From JAZDMK01 sp043800975 (GTDB taxonomy: Bacteria > Bacteroidota > Bacteroidia > Bacteroidales > JAHJDW01), in the NCBI GenBank assembly GCA_043800975.1, contig JAZDMK010000277.1, positions 1 through 44,231 on the forward strand: DNA of 44,231 nt, read 5' to 3'. The position numbers were made by a program, and so were the translations under genes. Positions 32,713-41,522 of the stretch are shown piece after piece. Positions within the stretch are counted from its first letter, which is position 1. Each line of letters opens with the position of its first letter. The notes beneath the pieces were generated by a model. The model worked only from the letters and a program-made list of their open reading frames with translations, was not told where the DNA came from and did not search any database.

Positions 32713-33369
32713 ATGATTAAAGAACTGGGCAAACAAAATTCTATCCTAAACCATTACATTGCAGAACTTCGAGATGTTGAAATTCAGCGCGACAGCCTTC
32801 GTTTCAGAAAAAATCTTGAACGTTGCGGAGAAATTTTTGCTTATGAAATTTCGAAATATCTGGAATATGAGGAGCGGGAAACACACACTCCGCTTGGGGT
32901 TTTAAATGTTCCCGTTTTAAAATCTCAACCGGTTATTGCTACGATTCTGCGTGCAGGACTACCCTTCCATCAGGGTTTGTTAAACATTTTTGATCATGCT
33001 GAAAATGCTTTCATTTCTGCTTTTCGCAAACATCATAAAGACGGAAGACTTGAAATCGTAATTGAATATCTTTCCTCTCCTGTTCTGGAAGGAAAAGTAT
33101 TAATCCTTACCGATCCAATGCTTGCCAGTGGGCACTCTATGGTTCAGACTTACCGCGCATTACAGCGAAAAGGAAAACCCAAACACACGCACATTGTTTC
33201 GCTGATTACAAGTGCTGAAGGCATTAATTATCTGAAAAAATTTGTCAGTGATGAGGAAATGACAATTTGGACCGGAGCTATTGACGAAGAATTAACCGTT
33301 CAGGCATATATTGTTCCCGGACTGGGTGATGCAGGCGATCTGGCTTTTGGCCCAAAATCCAGTGATTGA
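32713..33369 (+). CDS. upp: Uracil phosphoribosyltransferase
   Basis: Salvages uracil to UMP using PRPP. 218 residues, normal length. The PRPP-binding loop is ILTDPMLASGHSMVQTYRAL, the uracil-binding and C-terminal region is YIVPGLGDAGDLAFG, and TILRAGLPFHQGLL forms the conserved early loop. It begins 25 bases after the GNAT-like gene; functional linkage is doubtful. Confidence 0.94.
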   Translation: MIKELGKQNSILNHYIAELRDVEIQRDSLRFRKNLERCGEIFAYEISKYLEYEERETHTPLGVLNVPVLKSQPVIATILRAGLPFHQGLLNIFDHAENAFISAFRKHHKDGRLEIVIEYLSSPVLEGKVLILTDPMLASGHSMVQTYRALQRKGKPKHTHIVSLITSAEGINYLKKFVSDEEMTIWTGAIDEELTVQAYIVPGLGDAGDLAFGPKSSD

Positions 33370-33397
33370 CTTTTAAATTCCGCTGAATTGTTTTTTG

Positions 33398-33405
33398 TAT
33401 CTTTG
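33398..33405 (+). promoter_or_regulatory. Predicted -7 box for the 33429 gene
   Basis: TATCTTTG followed by AA, predicting transcription start near 33411 and an 18-base leader. It supports transcription separate from upp. Confidence 0.5.
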
Positions 33406-33428
33406 AATGAATTTGAAGTTGACGTTTT

Positions 33429-33947
33429 GTGGTGATCATTAATTTTTTTCTGGAAGCAGCATCTATACTGAAAGTACTTGAAGTAATTCTTGTCAGTGCT
33501 TTTAAATTTTTTATTGCGCCTATTGTTTCCTTCCAGATGGGCTTCTCATACATTCAGACAATCCTTACCACCGCAATTGGCGGGATCATTAGTGTTTTGT
33601 TTTTTTATTTTCTATCCGAATGGCTGATTCATCTTTATTTTAAAATCACACCTAAAATCCGAATGTACATTCGGAAAAAGCGTGGCCTGGAGCCTTCTTC
33701 TGAGAAAATCAGAAAAAGAAAAGTTTTTTCACCACGCAACCGAAGAATTGTGAAGAATGTCAAGAGATACGGGCTGCATGGACTCATATGGCTTACACCC
33801 GTTCTTTTCTCAATACCTCTTGGAACTTTTTTAATCTCACGCTATTTTTCACACAAAAGGAATATTCTCCTTTACCTTTCTTTTTCAATACTGGGGTGGG
33901 CTTTTGCCATATCAACCTTCCTGTTTATTTTTAGAAAACACACTTAA
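33429..33947 (+). CDS. Small integral membrane protein, function unknown
   Basis: 172 residues with four hydrophobic stretches: about 13-32, 42-65, 117-135 and 142-165, with a highly basic cytoplasmic-type loop between (YIRKKRGLEPSSEKIRKRKVF). The start codon is GTG at 33429, with another GTG at 33432. I do not recognise the family. The predicted promoter 24 bases upstream and the absence of other frames support a real gene. Confidence 0.7.
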   Translation: MVIINFFLEAASILKVLEVILVSAFKFFIAPIVSFQMGFSYIQTILTTAIGGIISVLFFYFLSEWLIHLYFKITPKIRMYIRKKRGLEPSSEKIRKRKVFSPRNRRIVKNVKRYGLHGLIWLTPVLFSIPLGTFLISRYFSHKRNILLYLSFSILGWAFAISTFLFIFRKHT

Positions 33948-33973
33948 GAAATTGCTCTTATAAAATTCAAAAA

Positions 33974-35218
33974 ATGAAAACTTTTCTTTTTGAAAATATA
34001 CGAATCAGTATTCGGTCAATAAGAGCACACATGCTTCGTACTACTCTGACAGTACTTATTATTGCTTTCGGAATTACGGCGCTTGTTGGAATTTTAACTG
34101 CAATAGATTCTATAAAATCATCCATCAGCAGTAATTTCTCGCGCATGGGTTCCAATTCATTCACTATTCGCAGCCGCGGACAACACATGCGCATGGGGCA
34201 CGGCGGGATGGATGAAAAACCAACACCTATTATTACATACCAACAGGCTATGACTTTCCGTGATTCCTATAAGTTTCCCGGAACAGTTGCTTCTGTTTCC
34301 ATTTTTGCCAGTGGAACGGCTACCTGTAAATTGGGATCAAACAAAACAAATCCAAATGTAGCAGTTGTTGGAACGGAAGAAAACTATCTCACAACTTCCG
34401 GCTATGAATTGGAAAAAGGCAGAAACTTTTCACCCCATGAAGTATCCTATGGGTCTCATGTTACAATAATTGGCAGTGAAATTAAAACGTCTCTTTTCCC
34501 ATCCGGCGAAGATCCTCTCGACAAGCTTATTAGTATTGGTGGCGGAAAATACAAAGTAATCGGAGTTTTAAAATCCAAGGGCAGCAGCATGGGTTTCAGC
34601 GGCGACAGGCGTTGCCTGCTGACACTGAATAATGTCCGGCAGTATTTTTCCCAACCCAATATGTCGTTTGGTATTGAAGTAAAAGCGGATTCTCCCGAAG
34701 TACTCAGCCTTGCCATTGATGAAGCAACGGGATTGTTTCGTGTAATAAGAAAAGTACCGCTGGGAGAGCCCGATAATTTTGAATTGACAAAAAGTGATAA
34801 TATTGCCACGATGCTCATCGACAATTTAAGCTATGTTACGCTGGCAGCCACATTAATCGGGCTCATCACACTTATTGGCGCAGCCATCGGGTTGATGAAT
34901 ATTATGCTTGTTTCCGTTTCCGAACGCACACGTGAAATTGGAATACGCAAAGCAATCGGTGCCACCAGCAAGGATATTCAAAATCAGTTTCTGATTGAAT
35001 CTATTGTTATTTGCCAGATCGGAGGTTTGTTCGGAATTATTTTCGGTATTCTGGTTGGAAATATGACATCATCACTTACAGGAGGCTCTTTCATCATACC
35101 ATGGGCATGGATTCTACTGGGCGTATTTTTATGCCTTGTCGTTGGGTTGATTTCAGGATTCTACCCTGCCCTGAAAGCCTCCCGGCTCGATCCGATTGAA
35201 GCACTGCGTTATGAGTAA
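33974..35218 (+). CDS. MacB/FtsX-type ABC transporter permease
   Basis: A 414-residue permease with one N-terminal membrane helix (about 20-42, LTVLIIAFGITALVGILTAI), a periplasmic MacB-like core domain (about 50-270) and three C-terminal helices beginning YVTLAATLIGLITLIGAAIGLM. The coupling segment SERTREIGIRKAIGATSKDI and the ending GFYPALKASRLDPIEALRYE are hallmarks of the family. Such permeases act with a separate ATPase in lipoprotein, peptide or drug export. No ATPase is adjacent. Confidence 0.9.
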   Translation: MKTFLFENIRISIRSIRAHMLRTTLTVLIIAFGITALVGILTAIDSIKSSISSNFSRMGSNSFTIRSRGQHMRMGHGGMDEKPTPIITYQQAMTFRDSYKFPGTVASVSIFASGTATCKLGSNKTNPNVAVVGTEENYLTTSGYELEKGRNFSPHEVSYGSHVTIIGSEIKTSLFPSGEDPLDKLISIGGGKYKVIGVLKSKGSSMGFSGDRRCLLTLNNVRQYFSQPNMSFGIEVKADSPEVLSLAIDEATGLFRVIRKVPLGEPDNFELTKSDNIATMLIDNLSYVTLAATLIGLITLIGAAIGLMNIMLVSVSERTREIGIRKAIGATSKDIQNQFLIESIVICQIGGLFGIIFGILVGNMTSSLTGGSFIIPWAWILLGVFLCLVVGLISGFYPALKASRLDPIEALRYE

Positions 35219-35273
35219 GTATTTTCCTGATTCAAGACTACACAATTTTATATTTTTATTTCAGATTTATGTT

Positions 35274-35281
35274 TACATTTG
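35274..35281 (+). promoter_or_regulatory. Predicted -7 box of the response-regulator gene
   Basis: TACATTTG matches TAnnTTTG, predicting a start near 35288 and a 22-base leader before the ATG at 35310. Confidence 0.5.
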
Positions 35282-35309
35282 CATTAGTGACGTGTAGATT
35301 TTTCACGAA

Positions 35310-35960
35310 ATGGAAAAAATAAAAGTACTTATAGTTGAAGATCACGAAATGGTTGTTCTGGGTGTTAAGCACCTATTGACGTATTACCGCGATATACAGG
35401 TTATCGGCGTTGCAACCAATGGAAAAGAAGCCGTTGAAAAAACTGCTGAGCTTGCACCCGATATTGTTATCATGGACATCAGTCTTCCTGATATCAGCGG
35501 AATTGAAGCAACAAAACAAATTCTAGAAAAAAATCAGGATGTAAGAATTATTTTCCACACCTCCCTTGTAGATGAGGAAAATATTGTGGAAGGATTTGAT
35601 TCCGGTGCTTATGGTTATGTTCCTAAAAATTTCAAAGCAGAAGATCTTGTTGAGGCTATTCGTTCTGTACATGCCGGCAATAAATTTTTAAAGGGTGTTG
35701 TTTCTGAAATTTTTGTTGAAAGTTTTTTGAAACAAAAAGATGAGAAAAAGACCAAATCGAACATTCCTTTGACTGACCGCGAACTTGAAATTTTGCAGAA
35801 CATTGCTTCCGGTCTTACCAACTCTCAGATTGCAGAAAAACTTTTTATCAGTGTTCGTACAGTTGAAGTTCATAAGGCCAACATTCTTAAAAAACTAAAT
35901 TTCAATACTACGGCCGACATTGTCAGGTACGCAATCAAGAATCGCCTTATTTCCCTTTAG
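35310..35960 (+). CDS. NarL/FixJ family response regulator
   Basis: A 216-residue DNA-binding response regulator. The receiver domain has the acidic pocket EDHEMV at the start, the phosphorylated aspartate in DIVIMDISLPD (about residue 55), Thr/Ser in IIFHTSL and Lys in GYVPKNF. The C-terminal LuxR-type helix-turn-helix is LTDRELEILQNIASGLTNSQIA followed by VRTVEVHKANILKKL. No histidine kinase is next to it, so it is an orphan in this window. It is followed 40 bases later by tamL. Confidence 0.93.
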   Translation: MEKIKVLIVEDHEMVVLGVKHLLTYYRDIQVIGVATNGKEAVEKTAELAPDIVIMDISLPDISGIEATKQILEKNQDVRIIFHTSLVDEENIVEGFDSGAYGYVPKNFKAEDLVEAIRSVHAGNKFLKGVVSEIFVESFLKQKDEKKTKSNIPLTDRELEILQNIASGLTNSQIAEKLFISVRTVEVHKANILKKLNFNTTADIVRYAIKNRLISL

Positions 35961-36000
35961 ATTTTTCTTAATTTTAATTATTTTTACGAAAATTTTTCTT

Positions 36001-38322
36001 TTGAAGAGCCGGGCTTTTATCAAAATATTCTTTATTGCACTCTTGTCTGCATGGATTCTAGCAGGATGCAATAGTGCGCGCAGGCTTGGTAAAAATCAGT
36101 TTCAGCTTAAGAAAAACGTAATTGTTTGCAACGATAAAAATCTGAATGCAGGCGATCTGGAAGGAATGATAAGGCAGAAGCCCAACCGAAAAATTCTGGG
36201 TGTTTTTAAATTTCATCTTTCTGTTTATAACTGGGGCAACAAAGGAAAAGAAAACCGCTTGAAAAGATGGCTCAAAAATATTGGAGAAGAGCCCGTCATT
36301 GTTGACAAAAAAGCCTCTGAGAATTCCTCAAAACAAATCATAAAACAATTAGCCAACAAAGGATACTTTGGCTCAACAGTGAAAGATTCAATTGTGTATA
36401 TTATCAAGAAAAAGAAAGCAGTCGTTTATTACAAATTAAATGTCCGCCCGCCGTATAAAATCCGAAACGTACGATACACCATTGAAGACAATAGCATCGC
36501 CCAACTAATCAAAAGCGATACAGTAAAATCCGTGATCATTAAAAATCAGAATTTTGATGTGGATGTTTTTCAAGCTGAAAGGGAACGTATTACAAAACAA
36601 ATGAAAAATGAAGGGTATTACTACTTTTCAAAAGAGTATATCGATTTCAAAATTGACAGTTCATTAAAACAACATAAAGTGGATGTAATCGTAAATGTTT
36701 TGCCTTCACTTCAAAAATCAAAAAAGCCAGACAGCCTGATTCGCAGTGCACACAAGCGATACTTTATCGGAGATGTATACGTTCATACAGAATTCAAACC
36801 CCTGAAAAAAGACACCATTCATTACGACACGCTTATATACAATGACTACAGATACATTTACCCTGGTTTATTGCGATACAATCCAAAAGCTTTAAACCGC
36901 TTGATTTTTGTTAAAAAAGGGCAACTTTATCAAACGAGTCTTCCCGATCTTACTTATAAAAGAATTTCTGATACCAAGGGTTTCAAACTTGTTGGAATTA
37001 CTTTTGTGGATTCAAATAAAATTTCAAACGGCAACAACATTCTTGACTGCCATGTTCTGCTGACACCACTGCCTGCGCAGTCATACTCCATTGAACTGGA
37101 AGGCACCAATTCGGCTGGCGATCTTGGCATAGCCGGCAACCTTATTTATCAGCATAAAAATATGTTTAAAAATCTCCTGGCTTTTCATCTCAAAGTAAAA
37201 GGTGCTATGGAATTTCAAAGCAGTGCCGAAACAAACAGTTCAGATCTTATACAACCTTTCCTTCCATTTAATACCTACGAATATGGAATTGAGACTGGCC
37301 TTACTTTACCAAAGTTTCTTTTTATCAGTCCTGATAAAATTTCTAAAAATGCTTTCCCAAAAACAACCCTGTCGATCGGTTATAACTTTCAGGAGCGTAC
37401 TGATTACTGGCGCTCGATTACCAATGCCACAATGGGTTATACCTGGCAGGAAAGCTCCACAAAACGACATGCATTTAATCCGGCTGAAATAAATATTGTC
37501 AATATTAAAAAGGATACTTCATTCATTAATATTATCAATGCGCTGAATGATCCGCAAATCAAAAACAGTTATGAAGACCATTTAACTGCTGCATCCAGTT
37601 ATACTTTTTTATTCAACAATCAGGATATTAAAAAAACGAAGAACTTTAGTTTCTTTAGCGCAAGAGCTGAATTTGCGGGCAATCTGATGCGCCTTCTGAG
37701 CGGACAGGTTTTTAACCTGGAGAAAGACAGCCTGGGTACATACGACTGGTTTAAAATAAAATTTTCGCAGTATGTCAAAGGTGATGTTGACTACAGACAT
37801 TATTTTGCTTTTTCAAAAAGCAATTCACTTGTATTTAGAATAAAAATGGGTGCCGGAATTCCTTATGGGAATATTCACGTCATGCCTTTTGAAAAAAGTT
37901 TTTTTGCAGGTGGTGCAAACAGCATTCGTGCATGGACAATGAAATCGCTGGGGCCTGGATCATACGCAGGATCTAACTCACTTGATAAAATTGGCGATTT
38001 AATTCTTGAAACAAATCTCGAATACCGCTTTGATATTACCAGCATGTTCAAAGGTGCTTTCTTTGCTGATGGCGGAAATATCTGGCTTTTGAATGAGGAT
38101 GATAATCGTCCCGGCGCGAACATTGATGCCGCCCGCTTTCTGAAAGAATTTGCTGTTGGGGTTGGCCTTGGAATACGACTCGACTTTTCATTTTTTATTA
38201 TCCGCTTTGATGCTGCTGTAAAAGCGCTGGATCCATCAAAGCCTGAAGGGGACCGCTTTGTGTTGCCCGACTTTAAATTTTCTAACATCAATTATAACCT
38301 AGGGATCGGCTATCCCTTCTGA
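36001..38322 (+). CDS. Lipid-anchored BamA/TamA-family outer-membrane protein (TamL type)
   Basis: 773 residues from the TTG at 36001, which I prefer because it gives a proper lipoprotein signal peptide (MKSRAFIKIFFIALLSAWILAGC, Cys23). An earlier in-frame TTG at 35920 overlaps the regulator gene. The N-terminal third contains POTRA-like repeats (for example VRPPYKIRNVRYTIED), and the C-terminal half is an Omp85 beta-barrel with FFAGGANSIRAWTMKSLGPGSY, the conserved (V/I)RGF/Y-type lid-lock region as IRAW. The end NYNLGIGYPF gives a terminal aromatic. Lipid-anchored TamA relatives are described in Bacteroidota as TamL, working with TamB in outer-membrane assembly; tamB is not adjacent. Confidence 0.85.
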   Translation: MKSRAFIKIFFIALLSAWILAGCNSARRLGKNQFQLKKNVIVCNDKNLNAGDLEGMIRQKPNRKILGVFKFHLSVYNWGNKGKENRLKRWLKNIGEEPVIVDKKASENSSKQIIKQLANKGYFGSTVKDSIVYIIKKKKAVVYYKLNVRPPYKIRNVRYTIEDNSIAQLIKSDTVKSVIIKNQNFDVDVFQAERERITKQMKNEGYYYFSKEYIDFKIDSSLKQHKVDVIVNVLPSLQKSKKPDSLIRSAHKRYFIGDVYVHTEFKPLKKDTIHYDTLIYNDYRYIYPGLLRYNPKALNRLIFVKKGQLYQTSLPDLTYKRISDTKGFKLVGITFVDSNKISNGNNILDCHVLLTPLPAQSYSIELEGTNSAGDLGIAGNLIYQHKNMFKNLLAFHLKVKGAMEFQSSAETNSSDLIQPFLPFNTYEYGIETGLTLPKFLFISPDKISKNAFPKTTLSIGYNFQERTDYWRSITNATMGYTWQESSTKRHAFNPAEINIVNIKKDTSFINIINALNDPQIKNSYEDHLTAASSYTFLFNNQDIKKTKNFSFFSARAEFAGNLMRLLSGQVFNLEKDSLGTYDWFKIKFSQYVKGDVDYRHYFAFSKSNSLVFRIKMGAGIPYGNIHVMPFEKSFFAGGANSIRAWTMKSLGPGSYAGSNSLDKIGDLILETNLEYRFDITSMFKGAFFADGGNIWLLNEDDNRPGANIDAARFLKEFAVGVGLGIRLDFSFFIIRFDAAVKALDPSKPEGDRFVLPDFKFSNINYNLGIGYPF

Positions 38323-38325
38323 TGA

Positions 38326-39753
38326 ATGCAGAAAAAAATCAACCAACTGCTGTCTGATCATCTGGGACACAAGCCTACATCAAGCCAGGAATCTGCAATA
38401 TCAATACTTTCTGATTTTATTTTTTCAGGAAAAGATGATGATACTGTATTACTGCGTGGCTATGCTGGCACCGGCAAAACCACATTGATCAGCTCTCTTG
38501 TGCGCTCACTACTGGAACTTAAAATCGCTACCATTCTCATGGCTCCTACAGGGCGAGCAGCAAAAGTCCTTGCATCTTATTCCGGAAAAGCTGCTTTCAC
38601 TTTGCATAAAATGATTTATGCTGTTGTTGTTACATCCTCTGGAATGCAGATTGTTCCTGCTGAAAATCAACATCGGGATACACTTTTTATTGTTGATGAA
38701 GCATCCATGATCGGAAATGATTTAGCAGCAGATTCAGGCGCATCCTTTGGCAACCGCAGACTTCTGGATGATTTATTTCAATATGTTTATAACGGAAACA
38801 ACTGCAAACTTTTAATTGTAGGTGATTCTGCACAGCTACCTCCTGTGGGCACTCCTCTGAGTCCTGCGCTGGATGCAGGTTTTATCACACAGCAATACAA
38901 TATTGAATGCAACGAATGCGAACTAACGGAAGTTGTAAGACAAGAAGCAGGATCAGGAATCTTAAACAATGCAACTTTGCTTCGAAAACAAATTTCTAAT
39001 ACAACATGCAAATTCCCTTTCTTTAATCTAAGTGGATGTAAAGATATACGTTCCATTAACGGCTCAGAGCTGGAAGATTGTCTGTATACTGAATATTCGA
39101 GATTTGGTATGCGTGAAGTAATGGTGATTAATCGCAGTAATAAAAATGCAAATCTTTACAACTTACAGATTCGCGCCAGAATTTTGCAACTGGAAGGAGA
39201 ACTTCAGGCGGGAGAATTATTAATGATTGTAAGAAATAATTATTTCTGGCTTCCTGAAAACAACAGCACAAGCTTCATTGCGAATGGCGATATTCTTGAA
39301 GTGATGAAAGTTAATCGTGAAATTGAGCTGCATGGATTTCGCTTTGCACATATCCGCGCACGTCTTTGCGACTATGATGAAATCCCTGAATTTGAAACAA
39401 TCATCATGCTGGATACGCTTCACCTGGATTCTCCTGCCTTAGATAACGCACGCTCAAAAGCGCTATACGAAAGTGTTGCACAAGATTATCTGGATGTAAA
39501 AAGTAATGCAGCACGTATAAAAAAAATTCATCAGGATCCCTACCTCAATGCACTTCAGGTAAAATATGCGTATGCTGTTACGTGTCACAAAGCGCAGGGC
39601 GGACAATGGCCGGCTGTTTTTGTGGATCAGGGTTATCTTTCCGATCAGATCGTTCAGTCCGATTATTTACGCTGGCTATATACGGCCGTAACACGAGCTA
39701 CAGACACTTTGTACCTTGTAAATTTTCACAAAAAACTTTTAGAAAAAAATTAG
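38326..39753 (+). CDS. RecD-like superfamily 1 DNA helicase
   Basis: A 475-residue ATP-dependent helicase of the short RecD/Dda-like class, one protein not fused to nuclease domains. Motif I is GYAGTGKTTLI (about 45-55), motif II DEAS in FIVDEASMIG, motif III VGDSAQLPPVG, motif V/VI region VTCHKAQGGQW and LYTAVTRATDTLYLV. It may take part in DNA repair or recombination, but specific partners are unknown. It starts three bases after the tamL stop and its last four bases overlap the stop of the convergent ispF gene. Confidence 0.9.
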   Translation: MQKKINQLLSDHLGHKPTSSQESAISILSDFIFSGKDDDTVLLRGYAGTGKTTLISSLVRSLLELKIATILMAPTGRAAKVLASYSGKAAFTLHKMIYAVVVTSSGMQIVPAENQHRDTLFIVDEASMIGNDLAADSGASFGNRRLLDDLFQYVYNGNNCKLLIVGDSAQLPPVGTPLSPALDAGFITQQYNIECNECELTEVVRQEAGSGILNNATLLRKQISNTTCKFPFFNLSGCKDIRSINGSELEDCLYTEYSRFGMREVMVINRSNKNANLYNLQIRARILQLEGELQAGELLMIVRNNYFWLPENNSTSFIANGDILEVMKVNREIELHGFRFAHIRARLCDYDEIPEFETIIMLDTLHLDSPALDNARSKALYESVAQDYLDVKSNAARIKKIHQDPYLNALQVKYAYAVTCHKAQGGQWPAVFVDQGYLSDQIVQSDYLRWLYTAVTRATDTLYLVNFHKKLLEKN

Positions 39754-40229
39754 TCCTGAACAATCAGAACGGTTGCAAAAGCAGATATACCTTCACCTTT
39801 CCCAATAAATCCAAGCTTTTCAGTCGTTGTTGCTTTTACAGAAACATTTTCTTCTTCGGTGCAAAGTATCGAAGAAATCTCCGTAATCATTTCCGGTATA
39901 CGTGAAGAAATTTTAGGTTCCTGCAGACAAACGGTTGAGTCTAAATTCCCCAGTTTGTATCCTTTGGCTGAAATAAGTTCAAATGTTTTTTTCAAAAGAA
40001 TACGACTGTCAATTCCTTTGAACTCTGAAGATGAATCTGGAAAGTGATAACCAATATCACGTAGCGCGGCAGCGCCCAACAATGCATCGCATATCGCATG
40101 AATTAATACATCAGCATCGGAATGGCCCACAGCACCTTTTTCAGATTGAATTTCTACGCCACCAATTCGAAAGGGCAAACCAATTTCAAGCCGGTGAACA
40201 TCATAGCCAAACCCGGTTCTCACTTTCAT
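39750..40229 (-). CDS. ispF: 2-C-methyl-D-erythritol 2,4-cyclodiphosphate synthase
   Basis: Fifth enzyme of the MEP isoprenoid pathway. 159 residues, normal length. The zinc and substrate residues are in GYDVHRLE (Asp8/His10 equivalent), GHSDADVLIHAICDALLGAAAL, GIDSRILL, and the C-terminal KATTTEKLGFIGKGEGI. It lies 12 bases downstream of porV and would be cotranscribed with it. Confidence 0.97.
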   Translation of the reverse strand: MKVRTGFGYDVHRLEIGLPFRIGGVEIQSEKGAVGHSDADVLIHAICDALLGAAALRDIGYHFPDSSSEFKGIDSRILLKKTFELISAKGYKLGNLDSTVCLQEPKISSRIPEMITEISSILCTEEENVSVKATTTEKLGFIGKGEGISAFATVLIVQD

Positions 40230-40241
40230 ACAATAAAAATA

Positions 40242-41465
40242 TTATTTCTTGTTTTGTTCTTTGAATGCATCAAAGTCGAAGGTCAGTGAAAAGCGCAATG
40301 TATTGCTGAGTGGGCTTTTTACGTCTCTGCTGGCTGGGATCAGATAGGCAAAATCAATTCCGAAAACACTGTAACGTAGGCCGGCGCCCAAAGTGAAATA
40401 ACGACGATTACCTTTGGTCTGGCTTTCATTAAAATACCCTGCGCGCAAAGCAAACTGCTTATCATACCAGTATTCAACACCTAGTGAAAGATTGTACTCA
40501 CGCATTTCTTCCTTAAATCCACCGGGTGCATCGTAGAATGACTGGAACATTCCAGAAACAATAGAAACATCAGGCTGGTAGCCTTTGTCAATTACATATT
40601 CTCCATTTTCCATCAATGGGTTTCCAGTGCTGTCTAATTTGTATGATGGCGGAGTTGGAACTAGAAGTTTGTTGAAATCAATCATCATGCTAAGTGTGTT
40701 ATACTGATCCAGTTCCATCGTATAACAAGTTCCAAGACGCAGATTCGTAGGGATAAAGTCGCGTTCTACTGATTCGGTATAAGAAATTTTTGCCCCAATG
40801 TTTGAAATGTTGAGTCCAACTTTCAGATTATTGTTCATTTTTTTCTTTGATTCAAATTTCTTGGTATAGAAAAATGAAACGTCGGCTGCAACAGTGTTCC
40901 CCGCATGTGTGGACTGCGAACCCACATATTGCCCGCCAGTCAGGTTTGAATAAATGTAACGCATGGCAAGACCACCGGAAAGATTCTCGGAAAGTTTTCT
41001 TGAGTAACACGCATCAACTGCAAATTCATTGGGCCTATAAGTACCTGTTTCATTACCATTGTTATCAGTAAAAGTAATGTTTCCAAGAGAGAAATAAAGA
41101 AGTGACGCAGCAATAGTTTGCATATCGTCAATTTTCTTATACCCAGTCAGGTATGCCAGATTAATATCATTCACCAGCTGGCGCAGCCATGGAGAATAGG
41201 AAACACCAACGCCCATATTTTTTTCAGAAAAAGCATACTTGGCAGGATTCCAGTGCATGGAATACACATCCGGAGTAGAAGCAACTCCTGCATCACCCAT
41301 ACTTCCAGAGCGCGCATCAGGAGCAATGATTAGAAAAGGGACTGCTGTAGTAATAGTATTCAATTCGTCAATACCAAGTTCACTGGTTTGAGAATTCTGA
41401 GCTGTGGCCTGAGAGCCAATCACCAGAAAGAACAAAAGTGCAGCCAGCAATGTTGTATTTTTCAT
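40242..41465 (-). CDS. porV: Type IX secretion outer-membrane protein PorV
   Basis: A 407-residue FadL-like outer-membrane beta-barrel that collects cargo from the SprA translocon and delivers it to the sortase. Signal peptide MKNTTLLAALLFFLVIGSQATAQ. The characteristic start of the mature protein is present: TTAVPFLIIAPDARSGSMGDAG, then YSMHWNPAKYAF. It follows porU on the same strand with a 57-base gap. The gene pair encodes the T9SS attachment complex partners and fits the cargo proteins elsewhere in the window. Confidence 0.95.
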   Translation of the reverse strand: MKNTTLLAALLFFLVIGSQATAQNSQTSELGIDELNTITTAVPFLIIAPDARSGSMGDAGVASTPDVYSMHWNPAKYAFSEKNMGVGVSYSPWLRQLVNDINLAYLTGYKKIDDMQTIAASLLYFSLGNITFTDNNGNETGTYRPNEFAVDACYSRKLSENLSGGLAMRYIYSNLTGGQYVGSQSTHAGNTVAADVSFFYTKKFESKKKMNNNLKVGLNISNIGAKISYTESVERDFIPTNLRLGTCYTMELDQYNTLSMMIDFNKLLVPTPPSYKLDSTGNPLMENGEYVIDKGYQPDVSIVSGMFQSFYDAPGGFKEEMREYNLSLGVEYWYDKQFALRAGYFNESQTKGNRRYFTLGAGLRYSVFGIDFAYLIPASRDVKSPLSNTLRFSLTFDFDAFKEQNKK

Positions 41466-41522
41466 GTACTGTTATTTAGGGTTGCAAAATTACACAATAA
41501 TTTATTATAAGAACTTAAATTT

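Noticed and set aside
35920..36000. Earlier TTG start for the TamL-type protein
   Set aside because: It overlaps the response-regulator gene by 41 bases and buries the lipoprotein signal; the TTG at 36001 restores it.
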